Positions 1-5,200 of a stretch of DNA of 5,881 nt are shown here, piece after piece. The stretch spans positions 1-5,881 of the forward strand of contig JAJYTM010000037.1 of NCBI GenBank assembly GCA_021793035.1, given 5' to 3'. Origin of the DNA: Microcaldota archaeon (lineage in GTDB: Archaea > Micrarchaeota > Micrarchaeia > Micrarchaeales > Micrarchaeaceae). The notes under the pieces were generated by a model. That model was not told the origin of the DNA. It saw only the letters and a program-made list of their open reading frames with translations, and did not search any database. A program made the position numbers and the translations under genes. How positions within the stretch are numbered: the first letter of the stretch is position 1; each line of letters begins with the position of its first letter.

Positions 1-999
1 GGTGTCAAATATAGCGTAAAGCGATAGCGAATGAGGCACCTTGCTCCGCGTCTCTGCGCCAAGCAGCGCAGTCAATGTGCCCAAGCCAGCATGTGCGCCG
101 CCTGAGCGGGCAATCTCCTCCATGGTCCTGTAGCCCCTGGCGGACGCCCAAGACGCAAGCGCCCACACATCCTCGTTAGCCACGTACCTCCCATCGTCCC
201 CGCGTTCCAAGCATCTGGATCCGCATATGCCCGAATCCCTCTTGAGGGTAGCATAAAGCGCACTCTGCTTCACCGAGCCGAGAGGCTTGAAGCGCTTGAC
301 TGCCCCATCGACAATTGCGCTGTAGCTGTCCATCCCAGCACTGTCATGCGCAGCTGCAAACAGGGCTATTTTGAGCGGGTTCAGGGCGTATATGTACATG
401 TCCGACATGAAGCGCACGAAATTCTGGTTCAGCCCGCGGCGCGTTGACATGCGCTCCAGCTCTATTGCAGTGTCGTATATGGAGTTGTAGTGCTCGCTGC
501 GCATTGTGCCAAGCAATTTCTGCACCTTCATGCCTACGTTCTCTGCATCTACCACTGAAATCATGCCAAGGACATTGCGCATGTAATAGTCCAGGTTCAG
601 CCCTTCGAGCTCTCGGTACGCCTTATTGAGCTTCACCGGCGATATTTTCTTTGCATCGGCTATGGCTGCAGCCAGGCCCTTTTCATCAATGTTCTTGGCC
701 CCATCGAGCCCGCCGACCAGCCCGGAGCCGATTAGCAGCCTGGCTATTATGGATTTTATCGCAATTGCAACGTTCGAATCGCGCTGCGTGACCATTCCTA
801 CCGCTATGCCGTACATGAACGTAGCAGCGGCAGCGAAATCGTTCGCCTGGGCTATGCTTGCACCCAGCTGCTCGGCGAGCCTGGAGAACACCAAGAATAT
901 GCGATTCGGGGCGCCCTGCGGCAGCTTATGCATCTGATAAGCCAATCCCTTCATGCCGCTCTGGCTGCCCGGAGGCGCGCCAATCTGCTCCGTATCCAT
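1..999 (-). CDS. Hypothetical alpha-helical protein, C-terminus beyond window
   Basis: The minus strand stays open from an ATG at 999-997 to the window edge: 333 codons with no stop, so the gene continues to the left. I do not recognise the family. The protein starts with a polar tail (MDTEQIGAPPGSQSG). It continues as mostly helix-forming sequence rich in Ala, Leu, Ile and Met: a hydrophobic stretch at about 55-71, an amphipathic stretch at 76-98, and a Tyr/Met-rich segment at 193-216. A C-x3-C pair sits at residues 259-263. There is no signal peptide, and the hydrophobic stretches are too short or interrupted for clear membrane spans. A TATA-like element (1022-1029) lies about 26 bases before the ATG, which predicts a leaderless mRNA and supports this start. 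The gene is divergent from the TauE/SafE gene. Seen: the long open frame, soluble-protein composition and fitting promoter. Function is unknown. Confidence 0.8.
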   Translation of the reverse strand, partial: MDTEQIGAPPGSQSGMKGLAYQMHKLPQGAPNRIFLVFSRLAEQLGASIAQANDFAAAATFMYGIAVGMVTQRDSNVAIAIKSIIARLLIGSGLVGGLDGAKNIDEKGLAAAIADAKKISPVKLNKAYRELEGLNLDYYMRNVLGMISVVDAENVGMKVQKLLGTMRSEHYNSIYDTAIELERMSTRRGLNQNFVRFMSDMYIYALNPLKIALFAAAHDSAGMDSYSAIVDGAVKRFKPLGSVKQSALYATLKRDSGICGSRCLERGDDGRYVANEDVWALASWASARGYRTMEEIARSGGAHAGLGTLTALLGAETRSKVPHSLSLYAIFDT

Positions 1000-1020
1000 A
1001 ATGCGGGCTTTATTCAGCCA

Positions 1021-1040
1021 AATATATATGCTTTATAGTT
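1021..1040. promoter_or_regulatory. Shared divergent archaeal promoter (TATA-like elements)
   Basis: This AT-rich stretch between two divergent genes carries AATATATAT (1021-1029) and CTTTATAG (1031-1038). Read on the minus strand, the first element is centred about 26 bases before the ATG at 999, the usual distance from an archaeal TATA box to the transcription start; that gives a leaderless mRNA. Read on the plus strand, the second element would start transcription near 1060, leaving about 17 bases of leader before the ATG at 1078. Element positions are seen; which element serves which direction is inferred. Confidence 0.5.
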
Positions 1041-1077
1041 GGATATAGATTGGACTCAAAGAACCAATGGCCTTCTG

Positions 1078-1908
1078 ATGGAATTTCTGACCGAGATTAT
1101 GATCTTCCTTGCCACGGCCCTTGCTATAGGCGCCATAGGCAACATTGCAGGCATAGGAGGAGGCGTGCTGCTCATGGTCGTTCTCCTTTTCGTGTTCAAG
1201 ATGAATCCAGTGCTTGCGGGAGGGTTCAGCCTCCTGACCATAATCGCGAGCACCGTTGCGGGTTCGGCATTCAACGCGAAGGCCAAAGCGATAGACAAGA
1301 GGCTTTTCTATGTTATTGCAATGGCTGCGGGCACGGGCGCTGTGATAGGGTCTGTAGCGAGCTACTTCATAGCAGTAGGCACCTTTGATCTCGCCTTTGG
1401 CTTCACCAGCCTGTCACTGGGCATATTCTCACTGGCTGCCACCAAGATAGAAGCAAGGAAGAACAGGGGCAAAGCCTACTTGAAGGAGAGCTTCAATGAA
1501 TACAGGGTAGCTGGAGGCGTATTGGCTACCCCCGGGGCAGGGTACGGCACCGGCGCGGCATCGCTGCTCGCAGGCCTGCTTGCGGGCCTGTTTGGCATAG
1601 GCATAGGTGCAGTGATGGGCACATTCCTGACTGCGATAAGGCGCATAAACCCTAAAACTGCATTCTCAACAGTTGTGGCCGCGATGATAATCACATCGGC
1701 TGTAGGCGCAACTACGCATTTCCTGAAGCCAGGGCTTGACATTTCAAGCATGGTGCTTGCAATACCACTGGTAATAGGCGGCGCACTGGGCGGCCTTCTC
1801 GGCGCATATGCATCGGCAAGGATAAGCTTCGTTGCACTAAGGTCGTTCCAGGGCTATGTCATAATAGCATTCGGCCTGCTTGCCATAGCGATGAGTCTGG
1901 CAGCTTAA
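1078..1908 (+). CDS. TauE/SafE family (UPF0721/DUF81) membrane anion exporter
   Basis: A 276-residue polytopic membrane protein of the TauE/SafE family, whose members move sulfite, sulfoacetate or related organosulfur anions across the cytoplasmic membrane. The family signature appears twice, as expected from its internal duplication: GIGGGVLLM (residues 25-33) in the N-terminal half and GIGIGAVMGTFL (173-184) in the C-terminal half. Hydrophobic spans are visible at about 6-40, 44-62, 77-100, 104-121, 157-186, 197-213, 224-246 and 259-275. A basic loop (123-135) lies between the two halves. Length fits the usual 240-280 residues. I chose the ATG at 1078. An in-frame TTG at 1039 would add a polar leader of 13 residues but lies on the TATA elements, so it would probably not be transcribed. 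No Shine-Dalgarno sequence is visible. The family is secure; the substrate cannot be read from sequence, and no sulfur-metabolism gene is adjacent. Confidence 0.9.
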   Translation: MEFLTEIMIFLATALAIGAIGNIAGIGGGVLLMVVLLFVFKMNPVLAGGFSLLTIIASTVAGSAFNAKAKAIDKRLFYVIAMAAGTGAVIGSVASYFIAVGTFDLAFGFTSLSLGIFSLAATKIEARKNRGKAYLKESFNEYRVAGGVLATPGAGYGTGAASLLAGLLAGLFGIGIGAVMGTFLTAIRRINPKTAFSTVVAAMIITSAVGATTHFLKPGLDISSMVLAIPLVIGGALGGLLGAYASARISFVALRSFQGYVIIAFGLLAIAMSLAA

Positions 1909-1941
1909 AGCCTTAGGGAACGATGGGCAGTGCCGCGTCAT

Positions 1942-2331
1942 TCACCTGCGATCCGGGAAATCGTAATGGACGTCCCTCCTCCTGAGCATCCTATTCCACG
2001 GATGCTTTGAATAGACCTCGTCCTCTGTCATCATGTCATATCTATCTGAGAGCAATTTAGTAGTTACAAGCCTGCCGCGCATGTATCTGTTCATCTCATC
2101 CAGTGCCACTCCTATAAGCTCATACGGTATGGATCCGAACAGGTCTGCAGCATATCTCCTATCCCGAGACTGTATGTTAGGATTGTCAGCAACCCTTATC
2201 AAGCTCCTTACGCATTGCCTTGTCGCCTTCTCGGCAGCTTCGCTGTCGCCCCCTGACTCGAATTCCCTTGCCAATGCGAGCTCCTTTGCGGCATAAACCA
2301 GCCCAGGATTTATACTGCCACGCCGCAGCAT
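1942..2331 (-). CDS. Small conserved-looking hypothetical protein
   Basis: This gene encodes 129 residues from the ATG at 2331, highly charged and soluble, with no signal peptide or membrane segment. A helix-rich N-terminal half (12-47) is followed by a stretch at 46-65 (VADNPNIQSRDRRYAADLF). This vaguely recalls the D-x-x-VPRNIRRAA core of small archaeal UPF0147 proteins, but the match is too loose to name it. The tail (107-129) is rich in Arg, His and Trp. The start is uncertain: the ATG directly abuts the TATA element at 2331-2338, so transcription from that element would begin near 2308, inside the frame. A TTG at 2274-2272, preceded by AAAGGAG at 2287-2281 with six bases of spacing, is an alternative start giving 110 residues. 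The gene converges on the exporter gene with 33 bases between stops. Function is unknown. Confidence 0.6.
   Translation of the reverse strand: MLRRGSINPGLVYAAKELALAREFESGGDSEAAEKATRQCVRSLIRVADNPNIQSRDRRYAADLFGSIPYELIGVALDEMNRYMRGRLVTTKLLSDRYDMMTEDEVYSKHPWNRMLRRRDVHYDFPDRR
2281..2287 (-). promoter_or_regulatory. Possible Shine-Dalgarno for an internal TTG start
   Basis: On the minus strand the bases AAAGGAG stand six bases before an in-frame TTG (2274-2272) within the small hypothetical gene. It is one of the few good Shine-Dalgarno matches near a gene start in the window. Combined with a TATA element at 2331-2338, it would give a leader of roughly 34 bases. A second TATA-like element, TATAAAT at 2314-2308 on the minus strand, competes with this reading, because a transcript from it would start near 2284 and cut the site. 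Confidence 0.3.
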
Positions 2332-2338
2332 ATAAATA
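2331..2338 (+). promoter_or_regulatory. TATA box of the 464-residue orphan gene
   Basis: TATAAATA lies centred about 31 bases before the ATG at 2366, so transcription would start about five bases before the codon: a nearly leaderless mRNA, in keeping with the lack of a Shine-Dalgarno sequence there. The preceding bases GCAGCA are purine-rich, like a weak BRE. The same AT run reads GATATTTATA on the minus strand and may also serve the divergent small gene. Confidence 0.55.
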
Positions 2339-2365
2339 TCTCATGCTTTCCAATACCCTGATTCC

Positions 2366-3760
2366 ATGACGGAGACAAACAGCACCGTAGAGAAGGGGCA
2401 CCAGGGCGTCACGAGCCCGGCTTTGAAAGCCACAAGGCTCTCTGAATTGCCTGTAGCGGGCCTGGTCCTGGCAGTGCGCCCGGCGCTGCGCAAATGCTCA
2501 AATACGGCCCTGTCATCTGATTTGAACGCCACGGATATGCTAGAGGAAGTGATACGCGCATACAACAGCAACTTCGCGCATATCACGGCACAGGAATCGA
2601 TGCGCATGCTTGAATCCGTGGGTGAAGCATTATACACTGATGTCCGCGGTACGTCTTCAAAAAGAGCTGCCAGCGCGGACGCGGCATCGATAGCAAAAAA
2701 GCTTGAAAAGTTCGATAGCCTGGTCAAACCCGCATACGGAAGGTCAACGCCTTCTACATATCTGTACGAGATGCTCGCCGAGACATGCAGGTATGCCAAG
2801 GGAGGCACTTTCAAGGCAATTGGCTTTTCCATATACGATGCGATGAAAGAAGATGAAGGCAGGCCTGCACTGGGAGCGCTCAACAAGCCTGGATTTAACG
2901 ATGGCATCGCATTCCAGCTAAGCAGCGCCGATATCACAGCAATGGCGCACCTGGCAAGGTCTTTGCCGCCGAGCTCGGAATACTCGTGGGTATACGCCGC
3001 CAACGCCATATCCGACGCCGCCTCGTTCAGCAACGATTTCCTTCTAAAGGAGGGCCCCAACGCCGCTGCGCTTCTCTACTCGGCAATCGATTACATATCC
3101 AGGAATGCGAATGTTTTAAGGCGTGAGAACGTTGAAGGCATAGAGAAAATCGCCCTTTCTCTGTTCGCATCGAGGGCTAGCGCGTTGCACCAGCTTAATG
3201 GCAATGGCGTAGAGGCAGGGATCAAGCTCAGCAGGAGAATGCAGGACTACAAAGACAATCCAATAGGACTTCGCATATTCAACTCTGCATTGGGAATCAT
3301 GGCATCGCAGCTTTCAGGCGAGAAGATTTCTATAGAAATATCAAGGAACGGCTTCCCTTACCTGAAGGGCAATAGGCAATTCCAGATGGAGTATTTCACC
3401 AGCAGGCTTGCCAGCATGAGGAAGAGGCTCGGCAACGAATTCAAGGATGTGGAAGGCATCGCTATAGCATGCCTCGACATAGTCGTCAAGAATGAAGGAT
3501 TCAGAAGCAATGGCGTGCTGCTGAGGAAGCTCGACACGTTGAGGAAGGAGCTCTACTTCAGCTGGATAGGATCCACAAACGAGGAGACAAGGGCCGAAAT
3601 GGATGAGAGCGCCGCCGCGATAAGGGACATGCTCAAGGGCGCAAGGGCCCGTAGCAGAGATGCCTTCTCGCTGTTCGTGGATTCGGTGTCATTAATCTAT
3701 GGGCTGGGTGTGCATGTCGAGAAGGTTGGCAGCCTTGTATCAATCGCTAGGAACAGATAA
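2366..3760 (+). CDS. Large helical hypothetical protein (464 residues)
   Basis: I do not recognise this family. The protein is soluble and almost wholly helix-forming, rich in Ala, Ser, Leu, Arg and Glu, without signal peptide, membrane span, Walker motif or metal-binding cluster. A polar tail (1-20) leads into short amphipathic segments separated by Gly/Pro/Asn turns: 57-90, 104-122, 130-143, 187-200, 205-228, 231-250, 255-277, 283-296, 301-316, 342-360, 362-375, 382-398, 405-428 and 431-462. The pattern looks like an alpha-solenoid or a multi-helix bundle, which would suggest a scaffold or binding role; this is inference. The ATG at 2366 fits a TATA box at 2331-2338. The gene converges on the toxin gene with 17 bases between stops, and GC content is clearly higher than in that neighbour. 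The opposite strand also carries a long open frame here, but its composition and lack of a promoter mark it as a shadow. Confidence 0.8.
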   Translation: MTETNSTVEKGHQGVTSPALKATRLSELPVAGLVLAVRPALRKCSNTALSSDLNATDMLEEVIRAYNSNFAHITAQESMRMLESVGEALYTDVRGTSSKRAASADAASIAKKLEKFDSLVKPAYGRSTPSTYLYEMLAETCRYAKGGTFKAIGFSIYDAMKEDEGRPALGALNKPGFNDGIAFQLSSADITAMAHLARSLPPSSEYSWVYAANAISDAASFSNDFLLKEGPNAAALLYSAIDYISRNANVLRRENVEGIEKIALSLFASRASALHQLNGNGVEAGIKLSRRMQDYKDNPIGLRIFNSALGIMASQLSGEKISIEISRNGFPYLKGNRQFQMEYFTSRLASMRKRLGNEFKDVEGIAIACLDIVVKNEGFRSNGVLLRKLDTLRKELYFSWIGSTNEETRAEMDESAAAIRDMLKGARARSRDAFSLFVDSVSLIYGLGVHVEKVGSLVSIARNR

Positions 3761-3777
3761 TTGCTGCCAATGCTGCA

Positions 3778-4425
3778 TCACACGCCGAAAAGGCTCTTAA
3801 GCTGCTGCTTATATGCATGCAGCTTCCTCCCTAGCCCATCTGCATCCATATCTATAAAATCCTGCACTTGCGGCGTTTTGTCGATGTATTCTAGCAGTAC
3901 ATTTATGCTCCTTCCTTCTGGTACCTTATACAATTCAACCAGCTCCTTAAACCTATTGAGATCTATATCGCCATAGAGAAGCAAAGCAATAACATCAAGC
4001 ACGTCCTTCCTGATCTTCTGCTGGTCTGGGCGGAAATACCCCCAGAGCTTCAGGATTAGTAGCAGTTCCCTGTCAACGACCTTTATTCCTTCAATGGTCA
4101 AATAATTATCCAGAACGGTCTTTATGGGGAATGGCATGTCTTTGTCCGAGAAGTTCTCCACAAACAGGTCTACATACGTTCCATCTATTATTGAATATTT
4201 AATCCTAGTATTTTTGTAATCGCCTATGCCGTACCTCCTAAAATATTCCAAGCTATCATAAGCTACTGCAATGTCCACATCGAGGCTCATCTGCTGTTTT
4301 GCATACATAAATACTGCCCAGCCTCCTATAAGTACAAAATCAACATCCTTGGACAGCCTGTTGAGCAGCTCCATGCTTCTTCGCGTCTGTTCCTCATTCC
4401 AGAATTGCCTTGGCATATTTGTCAT
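3778..4425 (-). CDS. AbiEii-like nucleotidyltransferase toxin (type IV TA)
   Basis: A 215-residue nucleotidyltransferase-fold protein, most likely the toxin of an AbiE-type toxin-antitoxin pair. AbiEii-family and related toxins (MenT) transfer nucleotides to RNA targets such as tRNA and arrest growth. Visible motifs are LIGGWAVFMY (32-41), the family's GG-containing loop; the metal-binding pair D49-x-D51 in SLDVDIAV; a likely third acidic residue D86 in TYVDLFVE; and a helical K126 region (RELLLILKLWGYF) followed by KDVLD (140-144), which resembles the (R/K)D-x-x-D motif near the C-terminal end of the AbiEii core. The tail (155-215) is helical. The ATG at 4425 lies inside the upstream antitoxin gene, overlapping it by 32 bases in another frame, which implies translational coupling; an ATG at 4416 is the alternative start. 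The nucleotidyltransferase fold is secure. The toxin role rests on the paired regulator. A minimal MNT-type or other nucleotidyltransferase is the alternative. Confidence 0.8.
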   Translation of the reverse strand: MTNMPRQFWNEEQTRRSMELLNRLSKDVDFVLIGGWAVFMYAKQQMSLDVDIAVAYDSLEYFRRYGIGDYKNTRIKYSIIDGTYVDLFVENFSDKDMPFPIKTVLDNYLTIEGIKVVDRELLLILKLWGYFRPDQQKIRKDVLDVIALLLYGDIDLNRFKELVELYKVPEGRSINVLLEYIDKTPQVQDFIDMDADGLGRKLHAYKQQLKSLFGV

Positions 4426-5047
4426 CTATCTTCTCTTTCAGCCTCTTAAGGAATTCATATGCGTACCATTCTTTGGCATTCCAAAGGTCTACATAGAGCT
4501 GCGGCATGGAAACGGCGGATCCCTGCAGCGCTTTGCCCATTATCCTTTTTGACAGTACATAATCCGGTCTGAGTATTATTAGGTTGCCATAATCAGAGCC
4601 CTTTGAGAGCAGGTTTTTCGGGAATCTCTTCTTTATTTCTTCAACTGCCTGCTCGGTTGCGTACGCATAAACCTCGCTGTATGTAGACACTGCATTGCCA
4701 AATAGTTTTGTGTAGCCTGAATAATTAGTATACGCTATGCCAGATGGAAGCATATCCTCTATTTCAGCCGTGCTTCGCCTTGCCACATACGTCTTGTACT
4801 CGATGTCTCTGTCGAAGTTCCTAGCTACGGCCCAGATGGCAAGTAGCTTTTCAAAGTTGATAAGGGTAAAATACCTCCTCTGCATGTCTATGGCTCCTGT
4901 CCTTTTCAACGGAGCCACGGCGTTGCTTATCGTATCCGGGGCAACGGAGAGATCGCTTGCTATGCCTCGCACCGTAAACTTCATCTTCTTGTCTGCGAGC
5001 GCGTGTTCGGCAATATACCTATAAGCTAAGCATTTTTTGTTCATCAT
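4394..5047 (-). CDS. AbiEi-like winged-helix antitoxin and autorepressor
   Basis: A 217-residue DNA-binding protein, probably the antitoxin of the pair. The N-terminus (about 7-63) is a winged helix: a first helix (LAYRYIAEHAL), a second at FTVRGIASDLS, a recognition helix at APDTISNAVAPLKRTG (36-51) and a wing at AIDMQRRYFTLIN. The rest resembles the AbiEi C-terminal domain: GIAYTNYSGYTKLFG (103-117), a strand-rich middle with NLIILRPDYVL (155-165), and MPQLYVDLWN (181-190) followed by an amphipathic helix (EWYAYEFLKRLKEKI). The QLYVDL-plus-helix ending is typical of AbiEi-family proteins as I know them. AbiEi proteins neutralise the partner nucleotidyltransferase and repress their own promoter by binding inverted repeats, and such repeats lie directly upstream here. 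Two ATG codons stand in tandem (5047 and 5044). Antitoxin-first order and overlap with the toxin gene match known abiE operons. Similarity was judged by eye only. Confidence 0.75.
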   Translation of the reverse strand: MMNKKCLAYRYIAEHALADKKMKFTVRGIASDLSVAPDTISNAVAPLKRTGAIDMQRRYFTLINFEKLLAIWAVARNFDRDIEYKTYVARRSTAEIEDMLPSGIAYTNYSGYTKLFGNAVSTYSEVYAYATEQAVEEIKKRFPKNLLSKGSDYGNLIILRPDYVLSKRIMGKALQGSAVSMPQLYVDLWNAKEWYAYEFLKRLKEKIDDKYAKAILE

Positions 5048-5050
5048 ATC

Positions 5051-5100
5051 GTCCGATTTTTATATCTTGATAAATTTAATATATACTATAAATATCGGTC
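5051..5100. repeat. Operator unit 1: GTCCGAT - 36 bp - ATCGGTC
   Basis: An outward-facing pair of heptamers, GTCCGAT (5051-5057) and ATCGGTC (5094-5100), separated by 36 AT-rich bases. It sits at the antitoxin start: the first heptamer is only a few bases before the start codon, in the predicted leader, and the second borders the TATA-like run. A repressor binding both would cover the core promoter. The unit recurs 55 bases to the right, matching at 33 of 50 positions by hand count. Confidence 0.65.
5083..5096 (-). promoter_or_regulatory. Likely TATA region of the antitoxin-toxin operon
   Basis: On the minus strand this reads GATATTTATAGTAT. Centred near 5090, it predicts a transcription start around 5063 and a leader of about 16 bases before the ATG at 5047. 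A second TATA-like run, TATAAAAA (5064-5057), is too close to the ATG unless the real start is further in. The element is bracketed by ATCGG(A/T)C heptamers, so bound repressor could block TBP or the polymerase. Confidence 0.45.
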
Positions 5101-5112
5101 ATAATGTCCGAT
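5094..5112. promoter_or_regulatory. 19-bp imperfect palindrome at centre of operator array
   Basis: ATCGGTCATAATGTCCGAT has arms that pair at eight of nine positions around the central base 5103: ATCGG with CCGAT and CAT with ATG, with one mismatched pair (5099/5107). It is made by the right heptamer of unit 1 and the left heptamer of unit 2. Position just upstream of the antitoxin TATA region fits a dimeric winged-helix repressor site. That the antitoxin binds it is inferred from known AbiEi autoregulation. Confidence 0.6.
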
Positions 5113-5155
5113 TCATATGCATATTTATATTAATATAATACTATTTATATCGGAC
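5106..5155. repeat. Operator unit 2: GTCCGAT - 36 bp - ATCGGAC
   Basis: The second copy of the paired-heptamer unit has GTCCGAT at 5106-5112 and ATCGGAC at 5149-5155, again with exactly 36 bases between. Its right end (5138-5155) matches the right end of unit 1 (5083-5100) at 15 of 18 positions, which points to tandem duplication with a 55-bp period. A perfect 12-bp palindrome, TATATTAATATA, lies within it at 5126-5137. Confidence 0.6.
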
Positions 5156-5156
5156 A

Positions 5157-5170
5157 ATATAAAAATCTTT
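5157..5170 (-). terminator. Possible T-rich terminator after the CYTH gene
   Basis: Downstream of the CYTH stop codon, the minus strand runs AAAGATTTTTATAT with no preceding hairpin. Archaeal RNA polymerase commonly terminates at such T-tracts. The site is about 30-45 bases after the stop and would separate the CYTH transcript from the toxin-antitoxin operon that follows in the same direction. The tract is short, so the call is weak. Confidence 0.3.
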
Positions 5171-5200
5171 CATTTTCTTCCTCCAAAGAGCGCGCCGCAA

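Noticed and set aside
72..263. Minus-strand frame of 63 codons
   Set aside because: Another frame of the left-edge gene on the same strand; Arg/Gly/Trp-rich composition of a GC shadow.
626..937. Plus-strand frame of 103 codons (and a smaller one at 444-629)
   Set aside because: Antisense to the long open minus-strand gene; Ser/Ala/Cys-rich shadow composition and no promoter.
1039..1077. TTG-initiated N-terminal extension of the exporter
   Set aside because: The TTG overlaps the TATA-like region and adds a polar 13-residue leader not expected in the family; the ATG at 1078 starts directly before the first membrane span.
2341..3060. Minus-strand open frame of 239 codons
   Set aside because: It lies wholly antisense to the 464-residue gene, has low-complexity Ser/Ala/Leu composition typical of an antisense shadow, and has no promoter at its 5' end.
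3778..4425. HEPN/MNT-type module
   Set aside because: The partner gene encodes a winged-helix protein, not a HEPN protein (no R-x4-6-H motif), so an AbiE-type pairing fits better.
5126..5137. Perfect palindrome TATATTAATATA
   Set aside because: Such palindromes are expected by chance in DNA this AT-rich; the heptamer array is the stronger operator signal.
5051..5155. CRISPR array or transposon ends
   Set aside because: Only two diverged 50-bp units with symmetric heptamers; no unique spacers, no transposase gene and no matching terminal repeats elsewhere in the window.
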